From the NCBI GenBank assembly GCA_963383645.1, contig OY726567.1, forward strand, positions 72,252,947-72,316,946: 64,000 nt of DNA, read 5' to 3'. The position numbers and the translations under genes are program-made. A model generated the notes under the pieces. That model saw nothing but the letters and a program-made list of their open reading frames with translations. It was not told where the DNA came from and did no database searches. Positions within the stretch are counted from its first letter, which is position 1. The number at the start of each line of letters is the position of its first letter. Shown piece by piece: positions 10,709 through 21,445 of the stretch. Source of the stretch: Muscardinus avellanarius. Taxonomy: Eukaryota; Chordata; Mammalia; Rodentia; Gliridae.

Positions 10709-12045
10709 GAGATATGTTCAAACCCTCTTTTGCAGTCATAGGATATAAGAAATGTTTATTTATTTCACGATTTAAAAAAAATGTAAACGAAAACAAAACC
10801 AACCAAAATGCCCACAGTGAAGGGCATCAAAACCCGTCGAGTGCCACGCACCTCCCTCCAAGCTGCCTTTCAGAAGCGTGTTCAGATCTCCTTAAACACA
10901 ATCCTCTCGCCTCTTTTCTCAAAGCCCGGTGACTGGTGAGCTCCTTTTAAGAAGCCTGGTTCCTGGCTCTCCACCCTTCTTTCTGCCAAGCTCACTGCTC
11001 AGGCCAGAAGCAACTAGTGGCTTGGTCATATGACCGGGAACACATAAAAATGACTGACTTTTTTAAAAATAGAAAACCACCTGGTACCTCCAGGTTGTGG
11101 AACTAAAAGTTAAACAAAACAAAACAATAAAGAAACCCAAAGGCCTGTGTTTGCAACATACGAAGAGGGCACCGGGCTAGAAAGAGAGTGTGTGCGCCGG
11201 AGCGTGGGCTGGGTGACTGGCCTCCCTTTCTTTCCCATTAGTCTTGTCCCCACCTTGGGAAAGCAGCAGAGGATGTGGGGAGATGACAGATGAGATAGTA
11301 AATGACAAACTACTCACGATTTCCAAGTAGGAGAGAGGTCACTTTCACCAAACACTGTGTGGGCACGCTGCTTGGCGGTGCTGCCTTGCGGCCTCGGTCT
11401 GCCTTGTCTTTCCACACAGCCCAGCACCCAGCCCAACGCCTACCAGCACCCAGCGCCATCCTATGCCACAGGGTCCCAGGAAGCTTGCTGCTGACTAAGG
11501 GGTGGGCCAAAGTAACCAGCGGGAGAGCCGAGAACACCCTCTACCCATGTTAGGTCTGGACTGGGCTCTCCTCCTTCTGGGCATATTCTTTATTCCAAAT
11601 ATACAGAAAATAAAGGTGTACTGTTAGATCAGAGCAGTGTCTGATGGGCCCGCGGGAGAGCCCAGGGAAGGCTGGTCCACACCCCCTCAGCTGAGACGGA
11701 CCCGCTGCTGGCCCTTTAAGCCCCCCAGCCCCTCCCTCCGAGTCTACCCGCTCTTCCTTCTACAGGCAACTCATCCAGGCGCTAAGTTTAGCTACGATCA
11801 CTAATCTTCCCTCCAGGGATGGTGGAGTCCTGCCTTCCTTCCAGAGGCACCAGGCCTTGGCTTCGCTCTGCTCTGCAGACGGTGGCAGTGCAGGTCCCTG
11901 TGGCAGCCATGCGCTCTCCTGGACCCCCTGCTCCTGCTCCTTCCATCCTCCGGCCAAGAGCTGCCTGCAACCTGTCCTCCCGGTTCACGACTTCACGACT
12001 CCTTCCGAGGTGGCTTGGGCTTTCAGACCCCAGAAACCTCGCCTG
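10709..12045. other. Unique intron 2 stretch of 1.3 kb
   Basis: A SINE-free stretch in a very SINE-dense intron. GC-rich at 11380-11560 and 11640-11960. The open frames have no recognisable domain. Confidence 0.5.
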
Positions 12046-12205
12046 CTACTTGGAGGCTGTGGATGGCAGGTCACCTCTCTGGGCCTCTGTTCTCGCTTCT
12101 GTCAAGTTAGAACGGCACCCTATCTCACAGAGCAGTCTCCGGGCTGAGCACACAGCACGACGCGAGGCTGGCACTCAGATGGCAGCTATTATTTTACTGA
12201 AGCCA
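12046..12205 (+). mobile_element. MIR SINE fragment
   Basis: Diverged match to the MIR core and 3' part: caggtcacctctctgggcct, then ctgtcaagttagaacgg, later ggcactcagatggcagctat. Confidence 0.6.
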
Positions 12206-12290
12206 GATGTCTTTTGCTTCACGACTCTAGGAAGGCTGACTTGATGACAGGATTTGACATGTTATGAAAGAAAGTAAAATCGGAAGGGAA

Positions 12291-12765
12291 ATCAGGCGTG
12301 GTGGCGCACGCCTATAATCCCAGTACTTGAAAGGCTGAGACAAGAGGATCACAGGCTTGAAGCCATCAGCAACCTAGTGAGAGCCTGTTTTAAAAAAAAA
12401 AAAAATCAGGCTAGGGGAGTAGAATGCCCCTGAGTTCAATCCCTAGTAACCCCCCCAAATAACAAACAAACAAACAAACAAACAAACAAACAAACAAACG
12501 GCTGGGGAAGCAGTTCAGAGGTAGAATGTGCCTGGGTTCAATCTCTAGTACGAAAAAAAAGAGGGAGGGAGAGAGAAGCCGAGTGTGGTGATGCACGCTT
12601 GTAATCCTAGCATTCGGGGGGCCGAGACTGGAGAGTTACGAATACCCCCAGCTACTTAGTGAGGTTCTTTGCAACTCAGTGAGATCCTGTTTCCAAATAA
12701 AGAATAAAAAATAGCACTGGGGGTGTAGCTTGGAGGTAGAATGCCCCTGGGTTCCATCCCCAGAG
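12291..12765 (+). mobile_element. Two B1-dID SINEs and an extra dID tail, head to tail
   Basis: 12291-12460 is an OLD dimer ending in an (AAAC)n run. 12500-12560 is a lone dID tail. 12580-12765 is a type A dimer ending in a G-run. Confidence 0.8.
12462..12499. repeat. (AAAC)n microsatellite
   Basis: About nine AAAC units in the tail of the SINE before it. Confidence 0.9.
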
Positions 12766-12799
12766 AGGGGGGGGGGAGAGGGGGGGGGAACTCTGCAAA

Positions 12800-12905
12800 G
12801 TTTGTGTGTGTGTAATACTGGGGATTGACTCTAGGGATACTGTCTCAACCTTTTGTTTTTTTACTTTGAAACACGGTCTCACAAAGTTACTGAGCACTGC
12901 TAACC
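12800..12905 (-). mobile_element. B1-dID SINE fragment
   Basis: dID tail and start of the head only (taatactggggattgactct to tctcacaaagttactgag). Confidence 0.7.
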
Positions 12906-13669
12906 TTTTTTTTTTTTTTAACCTGACGCCACTGAGGTCAGCTGGGAAGAGAACAATGACAGGCAGGCACACCCTCCTCCATTTCTCCCTCCAGGACCAC
13001 TGCTATCCAGCCAATCCATTTAGCGTCTAAGGGAGAGAAGCAATCCCCACTTCACAGAGGACATGATTCCCAAGCTAGCTCAGCCCAAATGCAAACGAAA
13101 TGTTCCTTGATTTACCCCCTGCAGACACTGGTTCTTCTTTGACCATATGCTTGAATTTGCTTAAAAAAAAAAAAAAAAAAAAAAAGCATACAAGCAAAAC
13201 AAATCAAACGCTGCAAGGAACGGCTGCCAAGCAGGTTACTGGAAAATGAAGAGGCCGCGTGTGCACTGTAATAAAAAGGCGAACGCTGCTCAGGCGGCTG
13301 AGGGGCGGACCGCCGGAGCAGACAAGGTCCAGACCAGCCCAGGCAACACAGCCAGACCTCGTCTAAAAAAACAAAAACAAAACAAAAAGATAGAGGCAGC
13401 AACTAAAACCATAGCCTCCGTACTTTTGACAGGAAGTGTTGAGCAGCGCTTTAGATCACTGCTTAAAATTCAACCCCCATCCGGCCCATGTTTTCTCATC
13501 TGTATGTCAACAAAATGCCAGAAAGTGGGAGGACAGCATGGGCAGCCTTGGCCACAGCAGCACACAGCACGGCGCCCTTGCCACAGCCTGCTCTCCAAGC
13601 AAACGCAGACCCGAGCACTGGAAACAAGACCTGCTCAGTGCCATTCGGAACACCAGAGAGGCGCACGGG
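12906..13669. other. Mostly unique stretch with one Alu-like relic
   Basis: 13262-13390 has gctcaggcggctgaggggcg, agaccagcccaggcaacaca and an A-rich end, like an old 7SL-derived monomer on the plus strand. The rest is unrecognised. Confidence 0.5.
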
Positions 13670-14075
13670 CAAATACCCAAATCCCGGTGCTTGGGAGGCT
13701 TGAGATAGGAGGGCTGCAAGTTGGAGGCCAGCCTTAGCAAGTTAGCATGGACCTCCAGCAATTTAGTGAAACCCGGTTTCAAAATTTAAAAAAAGGGCTG
13801 GTGTGTGGCTCAGAGGTAGAATGTCCTTGGGTCCAATCCCTAACACCAACACACCCCAAAGAGCTGGGTGTGGTGGTGCAGGCCAGGAATGAGAGTACTT
13901 GAGAGGCTGAGACAGGAGGACTGTAGGTTTGAGGCCAAAAGCAGCAACTTTGTGAGAACCTGTTTCAAAATAAAATAAATAAATAAATAAATAAATAAAA
14001 GAAGCTAGGGGTGTAGCTCAGTGGTAGAATGCCCTTGGGTTCAATCCCCAGAACCACAAAACTAAACAAACCAAC
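13670..14075 (+). mobile_element. Two OLD B1-dID SINEs in tandem
   Basis: The copies are 13670-13855 and 13863-14075. The second has its linker expanded to (AAAT)n at 13974-13999. Confidence 0.85.
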
Positions 14076-14233
14076 AAAACCACAAAGGCCATGGCTCTAA
14101 TGCTAACGTGAGGTTCCACTTCTACGAGAGGGGCTGAGGGCTCTGTTCCACACTGCTGGCTGCCCAACAGACACTGATTTGTGAAAGGTCACAGGCAGGG
14201 CATGCGGATGGATCACAATAAATCAATCACTTG

Positions 14234-14440
14234 AAGCCGGGCGTGGTGGCGCACGCTTGTAATCCCGCTTGGGAGGCGGAGACAGGAGGATGGCGCAGGT
14301 TCGAAGCCAGCCTCCGCTGGCTTGAGAGACCCTGTTTCCAAATAAAAAATATAAAATAGGTCTGGGAGTGTAGTCTGGAGGTAGAAGGCCCCTGGGTTCC
14401 CTCCCCAGTACCACCAAAATAAATAAATAAAAAAATAAAA
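14234..14440 (+). mobile_element. B1-dID SINE, between types B and C
   Basis: 9-bp TSD AATCACTTG (14225-14233, 14441-14449). Its head has the short palindromic form (AAGCCAGC 14304-14311, GCTGGCTT 14316-14323), but its tail keeps cccctgggttccctcc. Confidence 0.9.
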
Positions 14441-14511
14441 AATCACTTGTCACTTGGCTGGTTACAACATCCAGGCATTGGGTGATTATGTATTTAAAAT
14501 ATTTTATCCTT

Positions 14512-14694
14512 TTTTTGTGGTGCTGGGGATTGAATTTTGGGGCGTTCTACCTCCCAGTGACATCTCCGCCCCATTTTATTTTTATTTCAAATCAGAGTCT
14601 CACTACTCGCTGAGGCTGGTTGAGAACCTGCGACCCTCCTGTCTCAGCTTCCCAAGTACTGGGATTACCAAGCATGAGCCACCGTGCCCGGCTT
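14512..14694 (-). mobile_element. B1-dID SINE, OLD
   Basis: Tail gattgaattttggggcgttc. The head ends agccaccgtgcccggct. Confidence 0.85.
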
Positions 14695-14826
14695 GACATA
14701 CTTTATCTTGTTTAACGCAAACCTAGTGTGAAGATTCCCATTTTCCTGGTCAGAGGAACCAGAGCTCAGAAGTTAACTTGGCCAAGGTGAAAAGGTTACT
14801 GAAGTCCAGGGTCCAAGCTCTCAGGG
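14695..14826 (-). mobile_element. MIR SINE fragment
   Basis: Reverse match to the MIR core: gattcccattttcctgg, gagctcagaagttaacttgg, ccaaggtgaaaaggtta. Confidence 0.6.
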
Positions 14827-15275
14827 CTGAGGGCGGTGTGGCTGCCAGCAAGGAGACTGCACACCAGGCTTTGTACTGAGAAGTTCAGCGAAACTGTACT
14901 TCCTACGAATTACGCTGCAAGGTCTGAACAAGGCCAGCAGCGTGCCCGGCGTGACCTGAGCGCCAGGTAGCGTGTGCTCAGAGCTGCAAGATGGAGGGAG
15001 GCCGAGCCTCAGTGATGGAGTGGTGCCAAGGGAAGGGGTCACGGCGCTCTCCCGCTCGCTCGAGGCTGCTCAGGCCTCGTCCGCCCCCACCGCAGGCCGA
15101 ACAAAAGGGAGAGAGAAGCCTTCAAAGCGGCTTCGTCTGCCAGACACTGAGTCATCCCAGTGCGAGGCGGCGCGGCTCTCTGAGCAAGAAGGGGCGAGCT
15201 CTGCCCACGGGCCACTTGTGCTGCGGCCACGGCCCCGCGAGCCTCTGCTCCTCACCCATCCCGTGCTGCCCCCAC
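14827..15275. other. Unique, GC-rich intron 2 stretch
   Basis: CpG-enriched at 15020-15250. No gene recognised. Confidence 0.4.
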
Positions 15276-15338
15276 CTTGCTGCTGGGGAGCAAACCAGGG
15301 GCATTCTACCTCACAGCGACAGCCCGCCATTCATTCAT

Positions 15339-15389
<51 letters not shown>

Positions 15390-15593
15390 TTTCTGCAGGT
15401 CTGGGGATGGAACACAGGGGCATTCGACCTCTGAGCTACATCCCCAGCCCCGTTTTTATTCTTTATTTTGAAACAGGGTCATACTGAGTTGCAAAGGACC
15501 TCACTAAGTAGCTGAGGCTGGCCGCGAACTGTGATCCTCCTGTCTCAGCCTCCCGAATGCTAGAATTACAAGTGTGCGCCACCACGCCCGGCT
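15276..15593 (-). mobile_element. dID fragment, (ATTT)n and type A B1-dID
   Basis: A tail fragment at 15276-15330 is followed by an ATTT run at 15337-15392 and a full type A copy at 15393-15593. Confidence 0.85.
15337..15392. repeat. (ATTT)14 microsatellite
   Basis: Nearly pure. It is the reversed, expanded A-rich tail of the type A SINE beside it. Confidence 0.95.
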
Positions 15594-15944
15594 TATATTT
15601 TTATTTTGAAAGAGGGCCTTGCCGGGCGTGGTGGCGCACGCTTGTAATCCCCGCGCTTGGGAGGTGGAGACAGGAGGATCACGCAGGTTCGAAGCCAGCC
15701 GCGCGCGCTGGCTTAGGAGACCCTGTTTCCAAATAAAAATGTAAAAATAGGTCTGGGAGTGTAGCCCAGACATAGAAGGGCTTCCAGGAACCCCAGTACC
15801 ACAAAAAAAAAAAAAAAAAAAAAAAAAGAGGGCCTGGCTAAGTTGCCGAGGTTCTCACCAACTTGCTGATGCTGGATTCAAACCTGCGATGCTCCTGTCT
15901 CAATCTCCCTGGGAATACAGGTAGGTGTCACTATGCCCGGCTTC
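15594..15944 (-). mobile_element. Old B1 head split by a plus-strand SINE
   Basis: The pieces 15594-15619 and 15825-15944 join into a single reverse B1 head (gaaagagggcct, then ggctaagttgccgagg). Confidence 0.85.
15620..15824 (+). mobile_element. B1-dID SINE, type B, nested in opposite orientation
   Basis: 11-bp TSD AAAGAGGGCCT (15609-15619, 15825-15835). Palindrome AAGCCAGC 15692-15699 and GCTGGCTT 15707-15714. TTCCAGGAA at 15782-15790. Confidence 0.95.
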
Positions 15945-16444
15945 TTGTGCTGTCCCCTTCTGCAGATGCGATGCTGACAGGCTATGGGCCACAGGCCAGC
16001 CACGCAGCCCACCACCCCTCCGCCAACGCTGAACCTAGGAAGAGGGAGAGCGCCTTCCTTCCTGGCCGCTGAGCAGACGACAAGCAGCCCACAAATCCCC
16101 CTCCCCTCAGGATCTTTTCTTGTATTTCCTGCTGACAACATTAGCAGGATTTCATGAGAAATCTGTCCCCCAATACTCTCACATTGTGTTGGGAACTCAT
16201 GGAGGAACAGTGAGACGCAGACACAGGGCTTCCTTTCCCTGTGAGTCGGTGCACAGTGGCGTGTTTGCCGCATCTGGCAGAGCCCTCAGAGCCCTTCCTT
16301 TGCCTGACCAACGTGGAGTCCAGGCCTCGCTGGAACACACGCTCGGCCCAGGGACCGAGCTGCTCTGCCAGTGAGAACAGATTCTGTATGTGTGGACTGA
16401 GGAGTGTTATAACTTGCGACAGCCCCAGGGTCTCAGCCAGCTTA

Positions 16445-16489
<45 letters not shown>

Positions 16490-16915
16490 CCACCACCACC
16501 ACCACCACCACCACCACCACCACCACCACCTTCCTGGGCCTAGAATACTCAGGTGGAGCAATGGAAACACAGTTCTGGAGGACAGGCATCATGAAGGTTC
16601 CAGATGCAGGTACCCTGGTACTGGTGTGTGCCAGTTTCCATTGTTTATATGACTGGTTCAGGCCACTGTGTCCAAACCTTGGCACTTCACCTGCTCCTCA
16701 TGAACCTAAAAGAAGTCATGTTCCTTACAAAACAAGTCGGACTGAATAAAGCCATCTTCACTGCAGTCTGGGTTTGTCACCAAAGGGAGGACTTCAACAC
16801 AGAACAGCCTGGCCGATCATGTCAAAGTATGAATGAACTCGCGCGTGTGAAACTGATTTGCCACCCAGTTTAGAGACTGACCCTTCACTAGGAAGCAAAC
16901 TTCATTCTCTGTATT
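15945..16915. other. Unique intron 2 stretch around a trinucleotide repeat
   Basis: No transposon recognised apart from the compound microsatellite at 16446-16530. The open frames here are products of that repeat. Confidence 0.5.
16446..16530. repeat. (CAA)n(CAC)n compound microsatellite
   Basis: About 15 CAA units change abruptly to about 13 CAC units. It is not in a SINE tail. In one frame it reads as polyglutamine/polyproline, in others polythreonine or polyvaline. Confidence 0.97.
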
Positions 16916-16930
16916 AGAAAGGAGGTGGGG

Positions 16931-17160
16931 AGCCGGGTGTGGGGGCGCACACTTGTAATCCCAGCATTTGGGAGGCTGAGACCGGAGGATCGCGGTTCGC
17001 GGACAGCCTCAGCTACTTAGTGAGGGCCTCTGCAACTCAGTGAGACTTTGTTTCAAAAATAAAGAATAAAAAAGAAATAGGGCAGGGGGTGTTGCTCGGA
17101 GGTTGAAAGGCCCTGGGTTCCATCCCCAGACCTGCACGCGTGTGCGTGTGTGCGTGCGTA

Positions 17161-17204
<44 letters not shown>

Positions 17205-17221
17205 GAAAAAGAAAAAGAAAA
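16931..17221 (+). mobile_element. B1-dID SINE, type A, with mixed (CA)/(AAAAG) tail
   Basis: Perfect 15-bp TSD AGAAAGGAGGTGGGG (16916-16930, 17222-17236). The tail runs through a CA repeat into A- and AAAAG-rich sequence. Confidence 0.93.
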
Positions 17222-17236
17222 AGAAAGGAGGTGGGG

Positions 17237-17425
17237 AAGCTGGGCTCAGAGGCCATGCCTGAAATTCCAGCAGTTGGGAGGCTGTGACAGGAGGATCCCA
17301 GGTGTGAGGCCAACGCATAGTAACTAAGTGAGATCCTGTTTCAAAAATAAAATAAACAAGGATGGGGGTACCCAGGGGTAGAATGTCCCCGGGTTCAGTC
17401 CCCGGTACAAAAAGGAAAGGAAGAA
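17237..17425 (+). mobile_element. B1-dID SINE, OLD
   Basis: Directly abuts the TSD of the previous copy. Tail gtagaatgtccccgggttcag. Confidence 0.8.
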
Positions 17426-17870
17426 GGCAAAGGACATGTGCAGAAGTACCCAGCGAGCTCTCCGGATCAGGGCGCGTGCCTGCCACACAGGGGCATGCGC
17501 TCGGACCCCGCACGCCGAGGGCGCCGAGGAGCTTCCTGGCAGCCCGAGCGCTCGGGTCCTGGGCCCAGGTCTCTCTTGGGCACCTCCCAGGAACAGCGCC
17601 AGACCAGACGCCAGCCACCCGCCTCCGCGGGAGCCTCCTGGACAGGGGGCGCTCGAGGGCGCCCTCCTCAGGGCACCGTGTTTCCACCTCCTCAGAGAAT
17701 TCTGCTTGATGCTTCTAAAAGATTTAAACATTGTAATAACGAGAAGTGAGTTGTAGGGCGATTTCACAGAGTTTTGCTTCTGAAAGCTCTCCTACTAGCT
17801 TGTCAGGGAAGATAAAATAGTTTATTATAGTCTACCTTAAAATTAGGAGATAGTCTCCTCTCCCCCCTTT
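17426..17870. other. Unique stretch with a CpG-dense core
   Basis: 17461-17660 holds more than 20 CpGs in about 200 bp, in an otherwise CpG-poor intron. The rest is ordinary. Confidence 0.5.
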
Positions 17871-18290
17871 TTTTTGGTACTGGGGATTAAACCCAAGGAC
17901 ACTCTACCTCTAAAATACAGCCCTATTTTTATTTTTAATCTTTATTTATTTATTTGTTTGTTTATTTATTATTTATTTTTGTGGTACTTGGGGTGGAACC
18001 CAGAGGCTTTCTACCTCCAGGCTATACTCCCAGACCTATTTTATATTTATATGGAAACAGGGTCTTACTAAGTTGCTGAAAGCCTCACTAAGTACCCGAG
18101 GCTTCAAACTGGTGCGATCCTCCTGTCTCAGCCTCCCAAGCACCAGGATTACAAGTGTGCGCCACCACGCCCGGCTCTATTTTTTATTTTGAAACAGGGT
18201 CTCCCAAGGTTGCTGAGGCTGGCCTCGAACCTGTGATCCTCCTGTCTCAGCCTCCCAAGTATTGGGATTACAGGCATTACTTGGCTTGAA
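17871..18290 (-). mobile_element. OLD B1-dID split by a type C copy
   Basis: Outer tail at 17871-17935, outer head at 18177-18290. The inner copy at 17936-18176 is flanked by a near-perfect TSD CTATTTTTATTTT (17923-17935; 18177-18190 with one extra T). Confidence 0.88.
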
Positions 18291-18591
18291 GTTCCCTTTT
18301 AAGAAAAAGCACTTCATTGAGAAATTGAAGAATTGATTCCACACAAAGTGCTGACTCTGAAATGAGCATACTGAGAGGAAGGGGGAAAGAGCAACACCAG
18401 GGAAGAAACACTGCTCACCGACTTCAACTCTCCCACTGTGTTTACTCAGAAAGACAAACTCAGTCCTCTCTAAAGGCCGACCTTTCCTAAAGTGGCCATA
18501 AAGCTCAGCATCCTTAGGAGGTACTGGTTCCTACATGATGTTGGATAAGGAGGAAGGGAGGGGAAAAGCAAAACATTCTCTTCTGTAAAAA

Positions 18592-18830
18592 GCACCCCAA
18601 AAGCCGGGCATGGTGGCACACGCTTGTAATCCCCATGCTTGGGAGGCTGAGACAGGAGGATGATCACACAGGTTCAAAGCCAGCCTCAGTACTTAGTGAG
18701 GCTCTCAGCAACTTAGTGAGACCCTGTTTCCAAATAAAATATATATATAAAAAAGGTCTGGGAGTATAGCCCAGAGGTAGAAAGCCTCTGGGTTCCACCC
18801 CCAGTACCACAAAAAAAAGGGCACCCCAAA
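18592..18830 (+). mobile_element. B1-dID SINE, type C
   Basis: 10-bp TSD GCACCCCAAA at 18592-18601 and 18821-18830 bounds the element. Confidence 0.92.
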
Positions 18831-18889
18831 GAGCACAACTTCAAGCTCCTGTAAGCATCATTAATGTATTTATATTTCCTATAAAAAGT

Positions 18890-18913
18890 TGCATAACAAT
18901 GTCTATAGCAGTA

Positions 18914-18954
<41 letters not shown>

Positions 18955-19600
18955 GCAGGTCTGGGAATGGAACCCAGAGGCACTTGACCTCCGAGTTATA
19001 CCCTCCATCCAATTTTTTATTTATTCTTTATTTTGAAACCGGGTCTCACTGAGTTGCACAGGGCCTCGCTAAGTAGCTGAGGCTGTCCGCGAACCGCGAT
19101 CCTCCGGTCTCAGCCTCCCGAATGCTGGGATTACAAGCGTGCGCCACCACGCCCGGCGCAGTATTATTTTTAATAGCCCAAAGTGGAAAGAAAATAAATA
19201 CCCATTTCACAGTTGGTGAACTGTAAGACCAAATGTGCGGCACTCACACAAGGGAATACTACTCAGCAGTAAAAGTGAGCAGAATCCTGACCCACGGTGA
19301 GGGCCGCTGTCCACTCGAACCCAAGCCCACTGTACAGTGCGGGGGAAGCCAGACACCAAGGCCACTACTGCAAGACTCCACTCGGAGGAAACACCTAGAA
19401 GAGCTACCGAGGCAGGCTCAAGGGCCGTCTGGGGCTGGGGAGAGTGTGAGGGCAGGAGGGACTTCACTGGGATGATGGAAATGTTTTAAAAACAGGTTTA
19501 TGGTGATGTTTGCACAACTTGGTAAATTTACCAAAAGTCACTGAATTGTGCACTTTAAAAAACTGCATAAAAAGAAAAAAGTTCCCATAAAACCAAGTTA
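18890..19600 (+). mobile_element. L1 LINE 3' end, interrupted by a SINE
   Basis: Matches the 3' end of old mammalian L1: aatagcccaaagtggaaag, gggaatactactcagcag, gatggaaatgtttt, tgaattgtgcactttaaaa. The SINE at about 18914-19149 splits it. Confidence 0.8.
18914..19149 (-). mobile_element. B1-dID SINE, type A, with (ATT)n tail, inside L1
   Basis: An ATT run at 18914-18954 replaces the poly(A). Full type A head ending ccaccacgcccggc. GCAGTAT repeats on both sides. Confidence 0.9.
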
Positions 19601-20055
19601 TTTACTTAAGAATGCTCCTGTTCTGCTCACACTGAGAATTAATCACCTCCCACTTAATAACTCCTAAGTAGCTCAACATCGGTTCAGGTCTAAGATCTAT
19701 TTTGGAGGTTCAAAGTTTTCAGGTCAGGAAAGCTCCAATTATAAAGGCTGTTACCAGCTGTTTTCATCTTTATTAAACCACAGTTATTTAACAAAATAGC
19801 AGCAGGAAGTTAAACAGACCCTGAATGTCAATTAAAAGGAAACCGAGTATGATCCCAAATGGAGCTACAGGCTCCGGCATGTCCCTTCAAAGGTCCCTCT
19901 GAGCCGCCTGCACAAGGGAGCTGGGCTGGAGAAGGCGGAGCGGGCCCTTCCCGCTGCCCTGACCCCGGAAACAAAGGCAGGGGCAGGCTGGAGGCTTGGC
20001 ACCGCTGAGCCGCCGGGTTTCCAAAGTGGGTCTACTAGCTCTGAAAAGCTAGGGA
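19600..20055. other. Unique intron 2 stretch
   Basis: Nothing recognised. Confidence 0.4.
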
Positions 20056-20276
20056 AAAGCTGGGCATGGTGGTGCACACCTGTAATCCCAATGTTTGGGG
20101 AGGTTGAGATAGGAAGATCAAAGGTTTGAGGACAGCCTCTGCAAGGTAGTGAGACTCAGCAATCTAGTGAGACCCTGTTTCAAAAGCAAAAAATAAAACA
20201 AGCTGGGGATGTAACTTGGGGTGGAATGTCCCTGTGTTCAATCCCCAGCACCACAATAAATTAAAAAAAAAAAAAG
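20056..20276 (+). mobile_element. B1-dID SINE, OLD
   Basis: Head gctgggcatggtggtgcaca, tail ggggtggaatgtccctgtg, A-rich end. Confidence 0.85.
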
Positions 20277-20457
20277 AAACAAGTTAGTAGGAAAAAGTTC
20301 TCTTTATATAATGTGCCCTATGAAAAAGGCAGGGAACCACTGTGTTCATGGTTGATTACAACAGTTTGGTGCTGGATTAGAAGTTTGTCAGGAAGTCTGT
20401 ATTTTACAACTCTGAGATGGGAGATGGCCAGGGTTAACAGATACCATCCAACTGGGA

Positions 20458-20746
20458 AACTGGGCATGGTGGCACACACCTGTAGTCCCTGCCCTTGTGA
20501 GGCTGAGAAGGGAGAATCTCAGGTTTGAGGTCAGCCTCTACAATTTAGCCAGACCCTTAGCAACTTGGTGAGAACCTGTTTCAAAACTTGGAGGCTAACA
20601 CAGGAGGATCACAGGTTTGCAGCCAGCCTCAGTTACTTAGTGAGGCCCTCAGTAACTTAGTGAGACGCTATTTCAAAATAAAAAATAGGGCTGAGAATGT
20701 AACTCAAAGGTTGAAGGCCCCTGGGTTCAACCCCCAATAACACCCC
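20458..20746 (+). mobile_element. Three-part SINE: B1 head, then 5'-truncated B1-dID
   Basis: A head at 20458-20587 runs directly into a second head lacking its first 40 bases (cttggaggctaacacagg), linker and tail. Confidence 0.8.
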
Positions 20747-20978
20747 CCAAAAATGATGTCATCCAGAAAAAATGTCATATGAGAGGGAAAAGGAGAGAGA
20801 TAGAGCAAACAGCCAGGTGGGAGGCAGACTAGAGTTCTCAGAGCTACTTATACAACATTTCTCCAAATTTGAAATTATCTAGAACAAAAAGTTGTAAAAA
20901 ATGAGAAGTAATCAGAGATATTGTGTGTTCATGAACACAAGCATAAATATGATCCGAGGACGGCCAATACAGTATTTT

Positions 20979-21193
20979 GTTTTTGTGTCTGTGGTACTGG
21001 CAATGAAACCCAGGGGCATTCTACCTCCGAGTCATCCCCAGCTCTATTTTTTTTATTCTTTATTTTGAAACAAGGTCTCACTAAGTTGCAGAAGGACTCA
21101 CTAAGTAGCCGAGGCTGTCTGCAAACAGCAATCCTCCTGTCTCAGCCTACCCAATGTTGGGATTACAAGCATATGCCACCATGCCCGGCAATA
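20979..21193 (-). mobile_element. B1-dID SINE, near type A
   Basis: 10-bp TSD ACAGTATTTT (20969-20978, 21194-21203). Confidence 0.9.
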
Positions 21194-21219
21194 ACAGTAT
21201 TTTAAAAAAGGGGTCAATT

Positions 21220-21445
21220 AGCTGGGCGTGGTGGCGCACGCTTGTAATCCCAGCATTGGGGAGGCTGAGATGGGAGGATTGCAGCTCACAGACTGCCTCA
21301 GCTACTTAGTGAGGCCCTCTGCAACTTGTGAGACCCTGTTTCAACAAAATACAGAATAAAAAAAAATAGGGTTGGGGTGTAGGTTGGAGGTAGAATGCCC
21401 CTGGGTTCCATCCCCAGTACTGAAAAAAAAAAAAAAAAAAAAAGG
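21220..21445 (+). mobile_element. B1-dID SINE, type A
   Basis: Head agctgggcgtggtggcgcac, tail ggaggtagaatgcccctggg, A21 tail. Imperfect TSD ggggtcaatta/ggagtgaatta. Confidence 0.9.

Noticed and set aside
16241..16749. Polyglutamine/polyproline and polythreonine open frames
   Set aside because: Pure translation of the (CAA)n(CAC)n microsatellite, with no conserved flanks.
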